NCBI GenBank assembly: GCA_030037185.1
Contig: JASHRR010000176.1
Coordinates: forward strand, 1 to 6,030
DNA length: 6,030 nt
DNA from: Xanthobacteraceae bacterium
Lineage (GTDB): Bacteria > Pseudomonadota > Alphaproteobacteria > Rhizobiales > Xanthobacteraceae
Reading direction: 5' to 3'
Part shown: in pieces, positions 5,716-6,030 of the stretch
Numbering within the stretch: position 1 is the first letter of the stretch
Layout: each line of letters begins with the position of its first letter
Position numbers and translations under genes: made by a program
The notes under the pieces: generated by a model
Databases searched by the model: none
Told to the model about the DNA's origin: nothing
What the model saw: the letters and a program-made list of their open reading frames with translations, nothing else

Positions 5716-6030
5716 ATGGCACGTTCAAAAAAAACCGCGGCTGCACAAGCGCCTCGCCCCGAATTTGATCGGCTTCGACCGGGTTCCAAGCGCTCCAAAC
5801 CAGCTGAGCCCGCTTTGGCGATGCTTCTGGGTGAGCCGGAGGTTCGCCTCCTCGCGCGCGCAGATAATGCGGACGAGCGAGAACTGATAGCGATTCTCGA
5901 TGCGGCGTCGGTACAGCTTCGGAGCGAGTCGATAGCTGCTTCCGAGTCGGCTTATCGAACAGGCGTTGGCGTCATGTTGTTGAATCCGCGACACGAGGTC
6001 TTCATCGGGAGGCGGGCCGATACACAAGCT
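5716..6030 (+). CDS. Nudix hydrolase (RppH/IalA-like), N-terminal part only
   Basis: The frame is open for 105 codons and runs off the right edge. AAAGGAG lies 7 nt before ATG 5716, and this RBS is the one controlled by riboswitch 3, which fixes the start. Residues 80-100 (YRTGVGVMLLN, then EVFIGRR) match the first two strands of alphaproteobacterial RppH/IalA Nudix enzymes, which typically read YR.CVG.ML.N....VF.G.R followed by WQMPQGG. The Nudix box itself (GX5EX7REUXEEXGU) would lie beyond the window. These enzymes use Mg2+ or Mn2+ to cleave 5'-triphosphate RNA ends or Ap4A-type dinucleotides. Residues 1-79 are extra compared with standard RppH, which starts close to the YR: a Lys/Arg/Ala/Pro-rich head (1-32), then a probable helical part (33-77). 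Fluoride is a known inhibitor of Ap4A hydrolases, so induction by fluoride would make up for poisoned enzyme (inference). Confidence 0.8.
   Translation, partial: MARSKKTAAAQAPRPEFDRLRPGSKRSKPAEPALAMLLGEPEVRLLARADNADERELIAILDAASVQLRSESIAASESAYRTGVGVMLLNPRHEVFIGRRADTQA

Overview
The window is about 6 kb of GC-rich bacterial DNA. The start of the gene cut off at the right edge resembles the RppH/IalA-type Nudix enzymes of Alphaproteobacteria, and base composition and promoter style also fit that group. The taxonomic call is an inference with no rRNA or marker gene behind it.

The main content is three separate copies of the fluoride riboswitch (crcB motif), all on the + strand, at 8-78, 3276-3346 and 5620-5709. 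Each has the conserved GAUGGAGU loop, a short P1 and P2, the GGCUGAUGACUCCUA 3' half and the GGAGU/ACUCC pseudoknot. In each, the ACUCC strand has a second partner just downstream that contains a GGAG-like ribosome-binding site, so all three look like translational ON switches for fluoride.

From left to right: riboswitch 1 leads a 55-residue two-helix membrane protein (114-281). A stretch of decayed DNA follows: a scrap of a YVTN beta-propeller gene (430-650, +), a multiply broken ilvD (784-2497, -) and a poorly supported short ORF (2567-2854, -). A recognisable promoter (3230-3258) then drives riboswitch 2 and a probable operon: an MFS transporter (3538-4725), a possible 29-codon coupling ORF (4734-4823) and an unrecognised 141-residue protein with an acidic tail (4820-5245). 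A second promoter (5574-5602) drives riboswitch 3 and a Nudix hydrolase (from 5716) that runs off the right edge.

The window reads as a fluoride-resistance island assembled around the same RNA sensor: probable export (MFS), two uncharacterised proteins that inherit a fluoride-related role by context, and a metal-dependent nucleotide/RNA pyrophosphohydrolase of a type expected to be poisoned by fluoride. The intact genes are interleaved with pseudogenes, as is usual for an accessory region. Neither crcB nor a CLC-F (eriC) antiporter is intact here; a faint crcB-like start lies at 3413.
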